A model generated the notes under the pieces. The model was given only the letters and a program-made list of their open reading frames with translations, made no database searches and was not told the origin of the DNA. A stretch of DNA of 64,000 nucleotides. Source: Curtobacterium sp. PhB115. Lineage in GTDB: Bacteria; Actinomycetota; Actinomycetes; Actinomycetales; Microbacteriaceae. The stretch lies in contig NZ_RJKR01000005.1 in the NCBI RefSeq assembly GCF_003752025.1, positions 718,234 through 782,233 of the forward strand, read 5' to 3'. Of the stretch, positions 57,891-64,000 are shown one piece after another; positions within the stretch are counted from its first letter, which is position 1; every line of letters starts with the position of its first letter. The translations under genes were made by a program, and so were the position numbers.

Positions 57891-57983
57891 CCTCCCATTG
57901 TCCCCCACTGTGGGACGTGCTCCGGCCTGTCCGCCGCGCGCGATCCGGGGGAGGATGGACGGACTCGTTGGTATCCCATGGGC

Positions 57984-57995
57984 AGGAGGTGATCC
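57984..57995 (+). promoter_or_regulatory. Full-length 12-nt Shine-Dalgarno sequence
   Basis: AGGAGGTGATCC matches the complete anti-SD tail of bacterial 16S rRNA (GGATCACCTCCT) over 12 bases, directly before the luxR-type start. Most genes here have 4-7 matches or no leader. Confidence 0.85.
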
Positions 57996-57997
57996 GG

Positions 57998-60583
57998 ATG
58001 CGTGAACGCACGGTGCCGGGTCGCGACCGCACCCCCGCCATCCCTGCCCGGATCGCGTGGCCCGTCATGCAGCGCCGCGAGGAGGACCGCGCGGTCTCCG
58101 TCGTCGCGGAGCACCACTGGAGCGTCGCCCTCGTCGGCGCCCCGGGGCTCGGCAAGAGCACCGCGGCCGCCCGGGTCACGGACCGGGTCGCCGGCCGCGA
58201 CGCCACCGGCCGGACCGTCGTCGTGCCCATCACGGCCGTCGCCGCCGGGCGGTCGATGCCGTTCGGGGTCATCGCGGAGCGCTTCGGCGAGCTGCCGGCG
58301 ACCCTCACCGAGCTCTCCGACGACGCCGGCGCCGAGGAACGCCTCCGCTCGATCTCCGAGTTCGCCGACCGCGACGTGCTGCTCCGCGTCGACGACGCCG
58401 ACCACCTCGACGCGATCTCGGCCCGGTACGTCGCGTGGCTCGTCCGGCACCAGGGCGCGCGGCTCGTCCTGACCTGCCGTGACTTCACCGCCCTGCCCGA
58501 ACCGCTCCGCACGCTGTGGCAGGACGACCTGCTCGAACGGATCGACCTCGAGCCGCTGGTGCTGCACGAGACGACGGCACTCGTGGCCGAGGCGCTCGGG
58601 TCGCAGCTCGAGACGGCGTCGGCCGAACGGCTGCAACGCGCCACCGCCGGGAACCCCCTCTACCTGCGCGAGGTCGTCCGGGCTGCCCGAGCGTCCGGTG
58701 CTCTGGAGCACACCGCGTCCGGCTGGTACTGGCGCGGCCGGATCACCGCGTCGAACAGCCTCGCCGACATGTACCGGACGGAGCTCGGGTCGCTGCCGGA
58801 GGACCTCCGCGACGTCGTCGACATCGTCGCCCTGGCCGACCCGATCCCCCTCACCCGGCTGCTCGGACTGGTCTCCGGCGGCGACGTCGACCGCGTGGTG
58901 GCGCTCGGCCTGGTCCGGATCGACTCGCTCGACGACGGCGCGGCGGTCGCCCGTCCGCAGCACCCCCTGATCGGTGAGGTCATCCGGGGCCTGGTGCCGG
59001 TCGCCCGGCGTAGCGCCCTCTTCGCGCGGGCCAACGGCTTCCGTGCCGACCGGCACGAGGGTGCGCCGCCCGCGGCCCGGCTCCGAGCCGCGCTCTGGGC
59101 ACTCGAGTGCGGCGTGATGCCGCCGACCGACCAGCTCCTCGACGCTGCACACGTCGCCGTGCGACTGCAGGAGCACGAGAGCGCGATCGCCCTCAGCTCT
59201 GCCGCGCTCCGCACCCAGCTGCACCCGGACGAGCAGGTCGCAGCGCACTGCCTCCGCTCGCTCGCGCACTCGTACAGCACCGGGCGCGAGGCCGGGCGGG
59301 CCGACGCCGAGGCCGCGTGGGCGCTGGTCCGTGCCGACCCCGAGGCGGTCGACGACGCCTCGGTCATCGAGGCCTGCGAGACCCTCGCGAACATCCGCCA
59401 GTTCCACGACGACGACGTGCTCGCCGCGGTCGCGCTCACGGACGTCGCCGCCCGTCTGGTGTCCGGCGACGCCGTCGAACGACTCCGCCTGCTGCGACTC
59501 GCGCACCTCGGCTGGGGCGGGCGCTTCGACGAGGTCCGCGCCGAGGTCGACCGGACGGACGTCGTGCACGCGCCGACGATCCCGGTCGCGTTCCTCTGCA
59601 TCGCACCCTGCGCCGTGATGGCCCTCGCGACCGCCGGACGGCTCGACGACGCCTCGGCCCTCGGTCGCCGGGCCCTCGCCACCGCCGTCGAGCACCTGGA
59701 AGACGCGCCGTGGAGCGTCGGTGAGATCGTCTCGGTGCTCCACCAGGTGCAGGTCTGGCGAGGCGACCTGGCCGACCTCATCACCGAGGTGCCGGTCCGA
59801 CGCTCCAGCCCCTACCTGAAGTACGACTTCACGCTCGAGCTCATCGGCGACGGCAACCTGGCGATCGGGCAGCGCCGGTGGGACGACGCCATCGCCGCGT
59901 TCTCGGCGGCCTGCGAACGGTACGACGTGGCAGACCACGGAGGCTTCGCCGCCTACCCGTGGGCGCGACTCGCGATGGCGTACGCCTACGCCGGCCGACT
60001 CGAGGACGCGACGAAGGCCCTCGACCGCGCCCGCGCCACACCGCTCCGGGCGATGCGGATCACCGGCGAGCAGGTCGCGGTGTCGATCTCGTGGTCCGAG
60101 GCCGTGCTCGGCAACCCCGCCGGGCTGCAGCACGCCGACGACATCATCGAGCGGGGCACCGCCTCCGGCTCGTGGACCCACGTCATGTACGGCGAGACGC
60201 TGCACTACTCGATGGACATGCTGAACGGTCGGGACACCGCGGCGTCGCTCGACCGGATGCGGGCGGCGGCGCAGCGGGTCGACGGTCCCCTGGCCGCCGC
60301 GATCGTCGAGTACGCCGACGCCGTCCGGTCCCGGGACCACACACGTGTGGTCGCGGCGCAGGGGGTGCTCGCGTCGCACGGCATGGCGGTCTCGGCCGGA
60401 CGGACGAAACCACCCCTGACGAAACGCGAGTACGAGGTCGCCGAGCTCGCCGCGCAGGGCCTGAGCAACCGCCGGATCGCCGAGACCCTCGGCCGGTCGA
60501 CACGCACGATCGACGCGCACCTGTCGCGGGTGTTCGCGAAGTGGGACCTGCACGCGCGGTCGGAGCTCACGGAGCTGTTCTGA
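57998..60583 (+). CDS. AAA-ATPase LuxR-family regulator (LAL/MalT-like)
   Basis: An 861-residue STAND-type regulator. The N-terminal ATPase has Walker A GAPGLGKST (near 50-58) and Walker B VLLRVDDADHLD; the central 450 residues are TPR-like helices; and the last 60 form a LuxR/FixJ helix-turn-helix (LTKREYEVAELAAQGLSNRRIAETLGRSTRTIDAHLSRVF, in segments). Such large regulators sense a ligand in the TPR part and activate transcription. There is no obvious target next to it. The exceptional Shine-Dalgarno before the ATG suggests strong translation from a scarce mRNA. Confidence 0.92.
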   Translation: MRERTVPGRDRTPAIPARIAWPVMQRREEDRAVSVVAEHHWSVALVGAPGLGKSTAAARVTDRVAGRDATGRTVVVPITAVAAGRSMPFGVIAERFGELPATLTELSDDAGAEERLRSISEFADRDVLLRVDDADHLDAISARYVAWLVRHQGARLVLTCRDFTALPEPLRTLWQDDLLERIDLEPLVLHETTALVAEALGSQLETASAERLQRATAGNPLYLREVVRAARASGALEHTASGWYWRGRITASNSLADMYRTELGSLPEDLRDVVDIVALADPIPLTRLLGLVSGGDVDRVVALGLVRIDSLDDGAAVARPQHPLIGEVIRGLVPVARRSALFARANGFRADRHEGAPPAARLRAALWALECGVMPPTDQLLDAAHVAVRLQEHESAIALSSAALRTQLHPDEQVAAHCLRSLAHSYSTGREAGRADAEAAWALVRADPEAVDDASVIEACETLANIRQFHDDDVLAAVALTDVAARLVSGDAVERLRLLRLAHLGWGGRFDEVRAEVDRTDVVHAPTIPVAFLCIAPCAVMALATAGRLDDASALGRRALATAVEHLEDAPWSVGEIVSVLHQVQVWRGDLADLITEVPVRRSSPYLKYDFTLELIGDGNLAIGQRRWDDAIAAFSAACERYDVADHGGFAAYPWARLAMAYAYAGRLEDATKALDRARATPLRAMRITGEQVAVSISWSEAVLGNPAGLQHADDIIERGTASGSWTHVMYGETLHYSMDMLNGRDTAASLDRMRAAAQRVDGPLAAAIVEYADAVRSRDHTRVVAAQGVLASHGMAVSAGRTKPPLTKREYEVAELAAQGLSNRRIAETLGRSTRTIDAHLSRVFAKWDLHARSELTELF

Positions 60584-60604
60584 GCGCGTGCGGTCGGTGT
60601 CGGC

Positions 60605-60667
60605 CTGACCACGGCCCGTGTTGCCTTGACCACGGTCGGTGTTGCCTTGACCACGGTCGGTGTTGCC
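60605..60667. repeat. 21-bp tandem repeat, three units
   Basis: TTGACCACGGTCGGTGTTGCC in two exact copies, preceded by one variant copy. TTGACC in each unit resembles a -35 box, but no -10 is spaced from them. Confidence 0.9.
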
Positions 60668-60748
60668 TGACCGCGCAGGACCGGGACGACCGTTCTGCCC
60701 CCGTTGACGCAAGAACGTTGCGGATTGCAGCACGACGCGCCGCCGTGG

Positions 60749-60832
60749 TTGACACGTTGTGTGGAACTTCGCGTACCTTGGTCCCTGTCGCCGGGTTCGG
60801 ACCCGTTCGGGTCGGGTCCGAATCCCGGCGAC
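60749..60832 (+). ncRNA. Candidate small structured RNA (promoter plus hairpin)
   Basis: TTGACA (60749-60754), 19-bp spacer, TACCTT (60774-60779), then at the predicted start of transcription a long hairpin (60787-60832; arms GTCGCCGGG-TTCGGACCC and GGGTCCGAATCCCGGCGAC with one bulged A). No plus-strand gene follows for 460 bp. It could equally be a terminator for the minus-strand gene behind it. The rest of the 60584-60875 gap holds the 21-bp repeat. Confidence 0.35.
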
Positions 60833-60875
60833 TTCAAGCCTAGGGAACCGATCGGTGCGTACGCATCGGTAGGTG

Positions 60876-61235
60876 TTACCTAATTCGAACCGGCAGGAAC
60901 GCCGTCAGATCCGCTCGTGATCCAGATGCGCTCACCCGCGACTGCGCGGCCGCCTCGTCCCACGTCAGCGCTCCCGTCGCCAGGGCGATCCACGTCGCCG
61001 CATCCGTCTCGACGACGTTCGGTGGCGTGCCACGGGTGTGCCGCGGACCGGGAACGGCCTGCACCGCGGCGAACGGCGGGACACGGACCTCGACGCTGTT
61101 GCCGGGGACGTCGTCCGCCAGGCACTGCAGGGTCCACCGGACCGCGGTCGCCAGGACGGGCCTGGCCGTCTCCCCCTGCTGCACGGCGGCCAGCGCTGCA
61201 CGGCCTTCGGCGTCCTCGATCCTCCTGGGTGGCAT
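60876..61235 (-). CDS. Sterol-carrier-family-like small protein
   Basis: 119 residues. RPVLATAVRWTLQCLADDVPGNSVEVRVPPFAAVQAV and TDAATWIALATGALTWDEAAAQ match the small SCP-like proteins often found between purine genes in actinobacteria (W-I-x-L-A-x-G-x-x-x-W is the lipid-domain block). The function is unknown. A GTG six bases upstream is an alternative start. It is divergent from purD with 57 bp between them. Confidence 0.8.
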   Translation of the reverse strand: MPPRRIEDAEGRAALAAVQQGETARPVLATAVRWTLQCLADDVPGNSVEVRVPPFAAVQAVPGPRHTRGTPPNVVETDAATWIALATGALTWDEAAAQSRVSASGSRADLTAFLPVRIR

Positions 61236-61280
61236 CTCCACAGGCTAGCCGTCGCATCGCGGCGGACTCGCCCTGCTCGG

Positions 61281-61286
61281 TAGGGT
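61281..61286 (+). promoter_or_regulatory. -10 box of the purDC operon (leaderless)
   Basis: TAGGGT lies six bases before the purD GTG, so the purine operon transcript probably starts at or next to the start codon and has no room for a riboswitch. Confidence 0.6.
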
Positions 61287-61292
61287 GATCGG

Positions 61293-62561
61293 GTGCGAAT
61301 CCTCGTCCTCGGTTCCGGTGCCCGCGAGCACGCGATCATCACGGCCCTCCTCGCTGAGCGGGCCGGTCACGTCATCACGGCTGCTCCCGGCAACGCCGGC
61401 ATCGCTGCCGACGTCGAGACCGTCTCCCTCGACCCCACCAACGGGGCTCTCGTCGCCGAGTACGCGATCGAGAACGACGTCGAACTCGTCGTCGTCGGGC
61501 CCGAAGCGCCGCTCATCGCCGGCGTGGCCGACCCGGTGCGCACCCGCGGCATCCCGGTCTTCGGTCCCGGCAAGGCCGCCGCGCAGCTCGAGGGCTCGAA
61601 GGCCTTCGCGAAGCGCATCATGTCCGAGGCGAACGTGCCGACCGGTCGCCCCGTCTACGCCGGCACCGCCGAAGAAGCGATCGCCGCCATCGACGAGCTC
61701 GGCGCCCCCTACGTCGTGAAGGCCGACGGCCTCGCTGCGGGGAAGGGCGTCCTCGTGACCGAGGACCGTCAGGCCGCGATCGACCACGCGACCTACTGGC
61801 TGCAGCACGGGCACGTCGTGGTCGAGGAGTTCCTCGACGGCGAAGAGGTCTCGTTGTTCTTCCTGAGCGACGGGCACGACGTCCGACCGCTCAGCCCCGC
61901 CCAGGACTACAAGCGTCTGGCCGACGGCGACCTCGGACCGAACACCGGCGGCATGGGGGCGTACTCGCCGCTGCCGTGGCTCGCCGACCGCTGGGAGTCC
62001 GAGCAGGCGTTCGTGGACGAGGTCACCGACCTCGTCGCACTCCCCACCGTCCGCCGGCTCGAGCACGAGGGCACACCGTTCGTCGGGCTGCTCTACTGCG
62101 GCCTGATCGTCACCGAGCAGGGCGTCCGGGTCATCGAGTTCAACGCACGCTTCGGCGACCCGGAGACCCAGGTCGTCCTCCCCCGCCTGGCGACGCCGCT
62201 GAGCGGACTGCTGCTCGCCGCCGCGACGGGCCAGCTCGGGGGCACCCCGGCACCCTCGTTCCGTCCGGACGCAGCGGTCACGGTCGTGCTCGCGAGCGAG
62301 GGCTACCCGGAGAACCCGCAGACGGGCCGGCCCATCACCGGCATCGACGCCGCGAACGCCCGCGAAGGGGTCTCGGTCGCGCACGCGGCCACCGGGGTGC
62401 TCGACGATGCACTCGTCGCCACCGGCGGCCGGGTCCTCAGCGTCGTCGCGACCGGCGCGGACTTCGCCGAGGCACGCGAACGGGCCTACGCGGGCCTCGG
62501 GGACATCACCCTGCAGGGCGCGCAGTACCGCACCGACATCGCCGCGAAGGTCACCCGATGA
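61293..62561 (+). CDS. purD: Phosphoribosylamine-glycine ligase
   Basis: A 422-residue ATP-grasp ligase, the second step of purine synthesis (phosphoribosylamine plus glycine to GAR). It starts RILVLGSGAREHAI, with HPGNAG-type APGNAGIA, GPEAPL, GPGKAAAQLEGSK and the ATP-grasp lysine block YVVKADGLAAGKGV. GGMGAYSPLP and FNARFGDPETQ are diagnostic. The stop overlaps the purC start (ATGA). Confidence 0.97.
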   Translation: MRILVLGSGAREHAIITALLAERAGHVITAAPGNAGIAADVETVSLDPTNGALVAEYAIENDVELVVVGPEAPLIAGVADPVRTRGIPVFGPGKAAAQLEGSKAFAKRIMSEANVPTGRPVYAGTAEEAIAAIDELGAPYVVKADGLAAGKGVLVTEDRQAAIDHATYWLQHGHVVVEEFLDGEEVSLFFLSDGHDVRPLSPAQDYKRLADGDLGPNTGGMGAYSPLPWLADRWESEQAFVDEVTDLVALPTVRRLEHEGTPFVGLLYCGLIVTEQGVRVIEFNARFGDPETQVVLPRLATPLSGLLLAAATGQLGGTPAPSFRPDAAVTVVLASEGYPENPQTGRPITGIDAANAREGVSVAHAATGVLDDALVATGGRVLSVVATGADFAEARERAYAGLGDITLQGAQYRTDIAAKVTR

Positions 62562-63427
62562 GCGCCGCGCCGACGATCGAAGGCTGGGACCACGTCTCCT
62601 CCGGCAAGGTCCGCGAGCTCTACGTGCCGACGGGCACCCCGGACATCCAGAGCGCGACCGAACTGCTGCTCGTCGCCTCGGACCGGGTCAGCGCCTACGA
62701 CTTCGCGCTCGAGCCGCCGATCCCCGGCAAGGGCGAGCTGCTCACCCGGCTCTCGCGGTTCTGGTTCACGCAGCTGAGCGACGTCCCGAACCACATCATC
62801 GGCCCGTCGTCCGGCGGCACCCCCGTCCCCGCCGAGTTCGAGTCCCGGTCCATGCACGTCATGCCGCTCGAGATGTTCCCCGTCGAGTGCGTCGTGCGCG
62901 GCTACCTGGTCGGCAGCGGTTGGGCGGAGTACCAGGAGTCCGGCAGCGTCTGCGGCGTGGCACTCCCCGCCGGGCTGTCGAACGGCGACCGGCTGCCGGA
63001 ACCGATCTACACGCCGGCGTACAAGGCGCCGCAGGGTGAGCACGACGAGAACATCTCGTACGAGCAGACCGTCGACCTGGTCGGGGCCGAGGTGGCCGCG
63101 ACGCTGCGCGAGCTGTCGTTGCACGTGTACACCGAGGCGGCGGCGATCGCGCTCGACCGCGGTGTCGTCATCGCGGACACCAAGTTCGAGTTCGGGCGCG
63201 ATGCCACCGGCCGGATCCGGATCGCGGACGAGGTCCTGACGAGTGACTCGAGCCGCTACTGGGACGCCCGTTCCGGTGGCCGGACCGATTCGTTCGACAA
63301 GCAGATCGTGCGGGACTGGCTCAGCGCGAACTGGGATCGGCAGGGTACGCCGCCGGTGCTCCCCGACGCGATCGTGGAGCGCACGGCCGCCCGCTACGCC
63401 GAGCTCATCGAGCGCCTGGGCGCGTAG
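62558..63427 (+). CDS. purC: Phosphoribosylaminoimidazole-succinocarboxamide synthase
   Basis: A 289-residue SAICAR synthetase (CAIR plus aspartate plus ATP). The sequence shows SSGKVRELY, VASDRVSAYDF, SRFWF, ECVVRGYLVGSGW, and the C-terminal DTKFEFG plus ADEVLTSDSSRYW. This is the long actinobacterial/fungal-like form. It is coupled to purD through ATGA. Downstream are only tandem and family C repeats, so it is likely the last gene of the operon. Confidence 0.97.
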   Translation: MSAAPTIEGWDHVSSGKVRELYVPTGTPDIQSATELLLVASDRVSAYDFALEPPIPGKGELLTRLSRFWFTQLSDVPNHIIGPSSGGTPVPAEFESRSMHVMPLEMFPVECVVRGYLVGSGWAEYQESGSVCGVALPAGLSNGDRLPEPIYTPAYKAPQGEHDENISYEQTVDLVGAEVAATLRELSLHVYTEAAAIALDRGVVIADTKFEFGRDATGRIRIADEVLTSDSSRYWDARSGGRTDSFDKQIVRDWLSANWDRQGTPPVLPDAIVERTAARYAELIERLGA

Positions 63428-63468
63428 CACGCGCGCAACGGTCCGGCGGTCGGGTCCGGTCGGACGGT

Positions 63469-63536
63469 CGGTCGCGGGCGCTGCCGTGCGGTGACGGGCG
63501 CTCGGTCGTGGGCGCTGCCGTGCGCTGACGGGCGCT
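63469..63536. repeat. 34-bp tandem duplication
   Basis: Two units of CGGTCG(C/T)GGGCGCTGCCGTG-type sequence, 34 bp each with two differences, between purC and the first family C element. Confidence 0.9.
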
Positions 63537-63670
63537 CGGGCCGAGGGGTCACAACTCGCCACTCACGTTCGGCGAGCGGTCACGAACTGTCACCCGGAAC
63601 CCCGCCAGCCGACACTTCGTGACACCTCGGCGCAGACCCGGCGGCGTGTTGCGACCACTCGGGCGCGGGC
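63534..63670. repeat. Family C composite hairpin, copy 1
   Basis: A ~135-bp element starting GCTCGGGCCGAGGGGTCACA. It contains GTCACGAACTGTC and, after a GC-rich gap, CGACACTTCGTGAC, which pair with one central C-C mismatch; outer parts GTCACAACTCGCC and GGCGGCGTGTTGCGAC pair imperfectly. Confidence 0.85.
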
Positions 63671-63701
63671 GCTGCGCGGGCGGTCGGTCGGGCTGCTGTC
63701 C

Positions 63702-63840
63702 GCTCGGGCCGAGGGGGTCACAACTCGCCGCTCACGTTCGGCGAGCGGTCACGAACTGTCGCCCGGAGCCCCGCCAGCCGACACTTCGTGACACCTCGGC
63801 GGAACTCCGGCGGCGTGTTGCGACCGGTCGGGCGCGGGCG
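63702..63840. repeat. Family C composite hairpin, copy 2
   Basis: Nearly identical to copy 3 over ~120 bp and ~90% like copy 1. It has an additional local stem CTCGCCG/CGGCGAG at its left side. Copies are separated by 31-40 bp of GC-rich spacer. Confidence 0.85.
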
Positions 63841-63880
63841 CGGGCGGTGCGTCCGCTCGGGTCGTCGCGCTGCCGCGCGC

Positions 63881-64000
63881 GCTCGGGCCGAGGGGTCACA
63901 ACTCGCCGCTCACGTTCGGCGAGCGGTCACGAACTGTCGCCCGGAGCCCCGCCAGCCGACACTTCGTGACACCTCGGCGGAACTCCGGCGGCGTGTTGTG
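63881..64000. repeat. Family C composite hairpin, copy 3 (cut by window edge)
   Basis: Matches copy 2 almost base for base until the window ends at GTGTTGTG. The array may continue to the right. With the 34-bp duplication and copies 1-2 it makes 573 bp with no supportable gene. Confidence 0.85.

Noticed and set aside
57887..60733. 948-codon minus-strand frame under the AAA-LuxR gene
   Set aside because: The plus-strand protein has Walker motifs and a LuxR domain. The antisense product is Gly/Arg/Asp-rich with no domain.
60787..60832. tRNA gene
   Set aside because: The GGTTCG...GAATCC stem resembles a T-arm, but no acceptor, D or anticodon arms can be drawn around it.
63619..63969. Plus-strand 116-codon open frame in the right-edge repeat block
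   Set aside because: It spans two family C copies; its protein is just the repeated DNA in translation. No start signal is seen.

Overview
The window is a 64 kb chromosomal stretch of a very GC-rich actinobacterium. Codon use, frequent GTG starts, short intergenic gaps, DUF3072/DUF3073 proteins, a class E sortase and the gene content all fit Microbacteriaceae. A Curtobacterium-like organism is my best guess, made from recall and not from any search. I see no rRNA, no tRNA, no CRISPR array, no transposase and no prophage gene. About 60 protein genes are supported. Most long open frames on the opposite strands are GC-driven shadows.

Layout. 0-5 kb: a LacI-regulated sugar uptake operon (binding lipoprotein and two permeases, the last cut by the window edge), divergent from lacI and a clan GH-A glycosidase. 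5-14 kb: esterase, DHA2 efflux pump, orphan beta-class DNA methyltransferase, small GNAT, lipoate ligase, lysophospholipase-like hydrolase, PiT phosphate transporter with a small partner. 14-19 kb: short-chain dehydrogenase, two MarR regulators, MFS exporter, a solitary alpha-E protein, NAD-dependent hydroxyacid dehydrogenase. 19-27 kb: M23 peptidase, PlsC acyltransferase, RecQ, CPBP protease, DMT transporter, GNAT, class E sortase with a small membrane partner. 27-34 kb: SbcCD nuclease, then a SipW-type signal peptidase with a TasA-like secreted protein. 34-39 kb: MarR, DinB-like protein, DEAD-box helicase with a huge Arg/Asp-rich repeat tail, PPK2, lipoprotein esterase. 39-52 kb: RND efflux pump, MocR/YczE pair, DUF4097-PadR operon, TipA-like MerR, APC-type permease, small proteins, DoxX. 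52-64 kb: flavin monooxygenase, DUF3073, then a purine cluster (purM, purF, purD, purC) interrupted by an AAA-LuxR regulator and a sterol-carrier-like protein.

Regulation is legible in many places. There are paired LacI operators, a textbook MerR promoter with a 19-bp spacer, a PadR-type palindrome, and about 23 genes with a TANNNT -10 box only 6-10 nt before the start codon, which implies widespread leaderless transcription.

The most unusual signal is outside the genes. Most convergent gene ends carry long, often perfect palindromes that fall into at least three sequence families. Copies differ by paired, compensatory substitutions. One family forms long composite hairpins repeated three times at the right edge and once at 54.5 kb, and two copies of another family appear to lie inside coding sequences, in linker regions.
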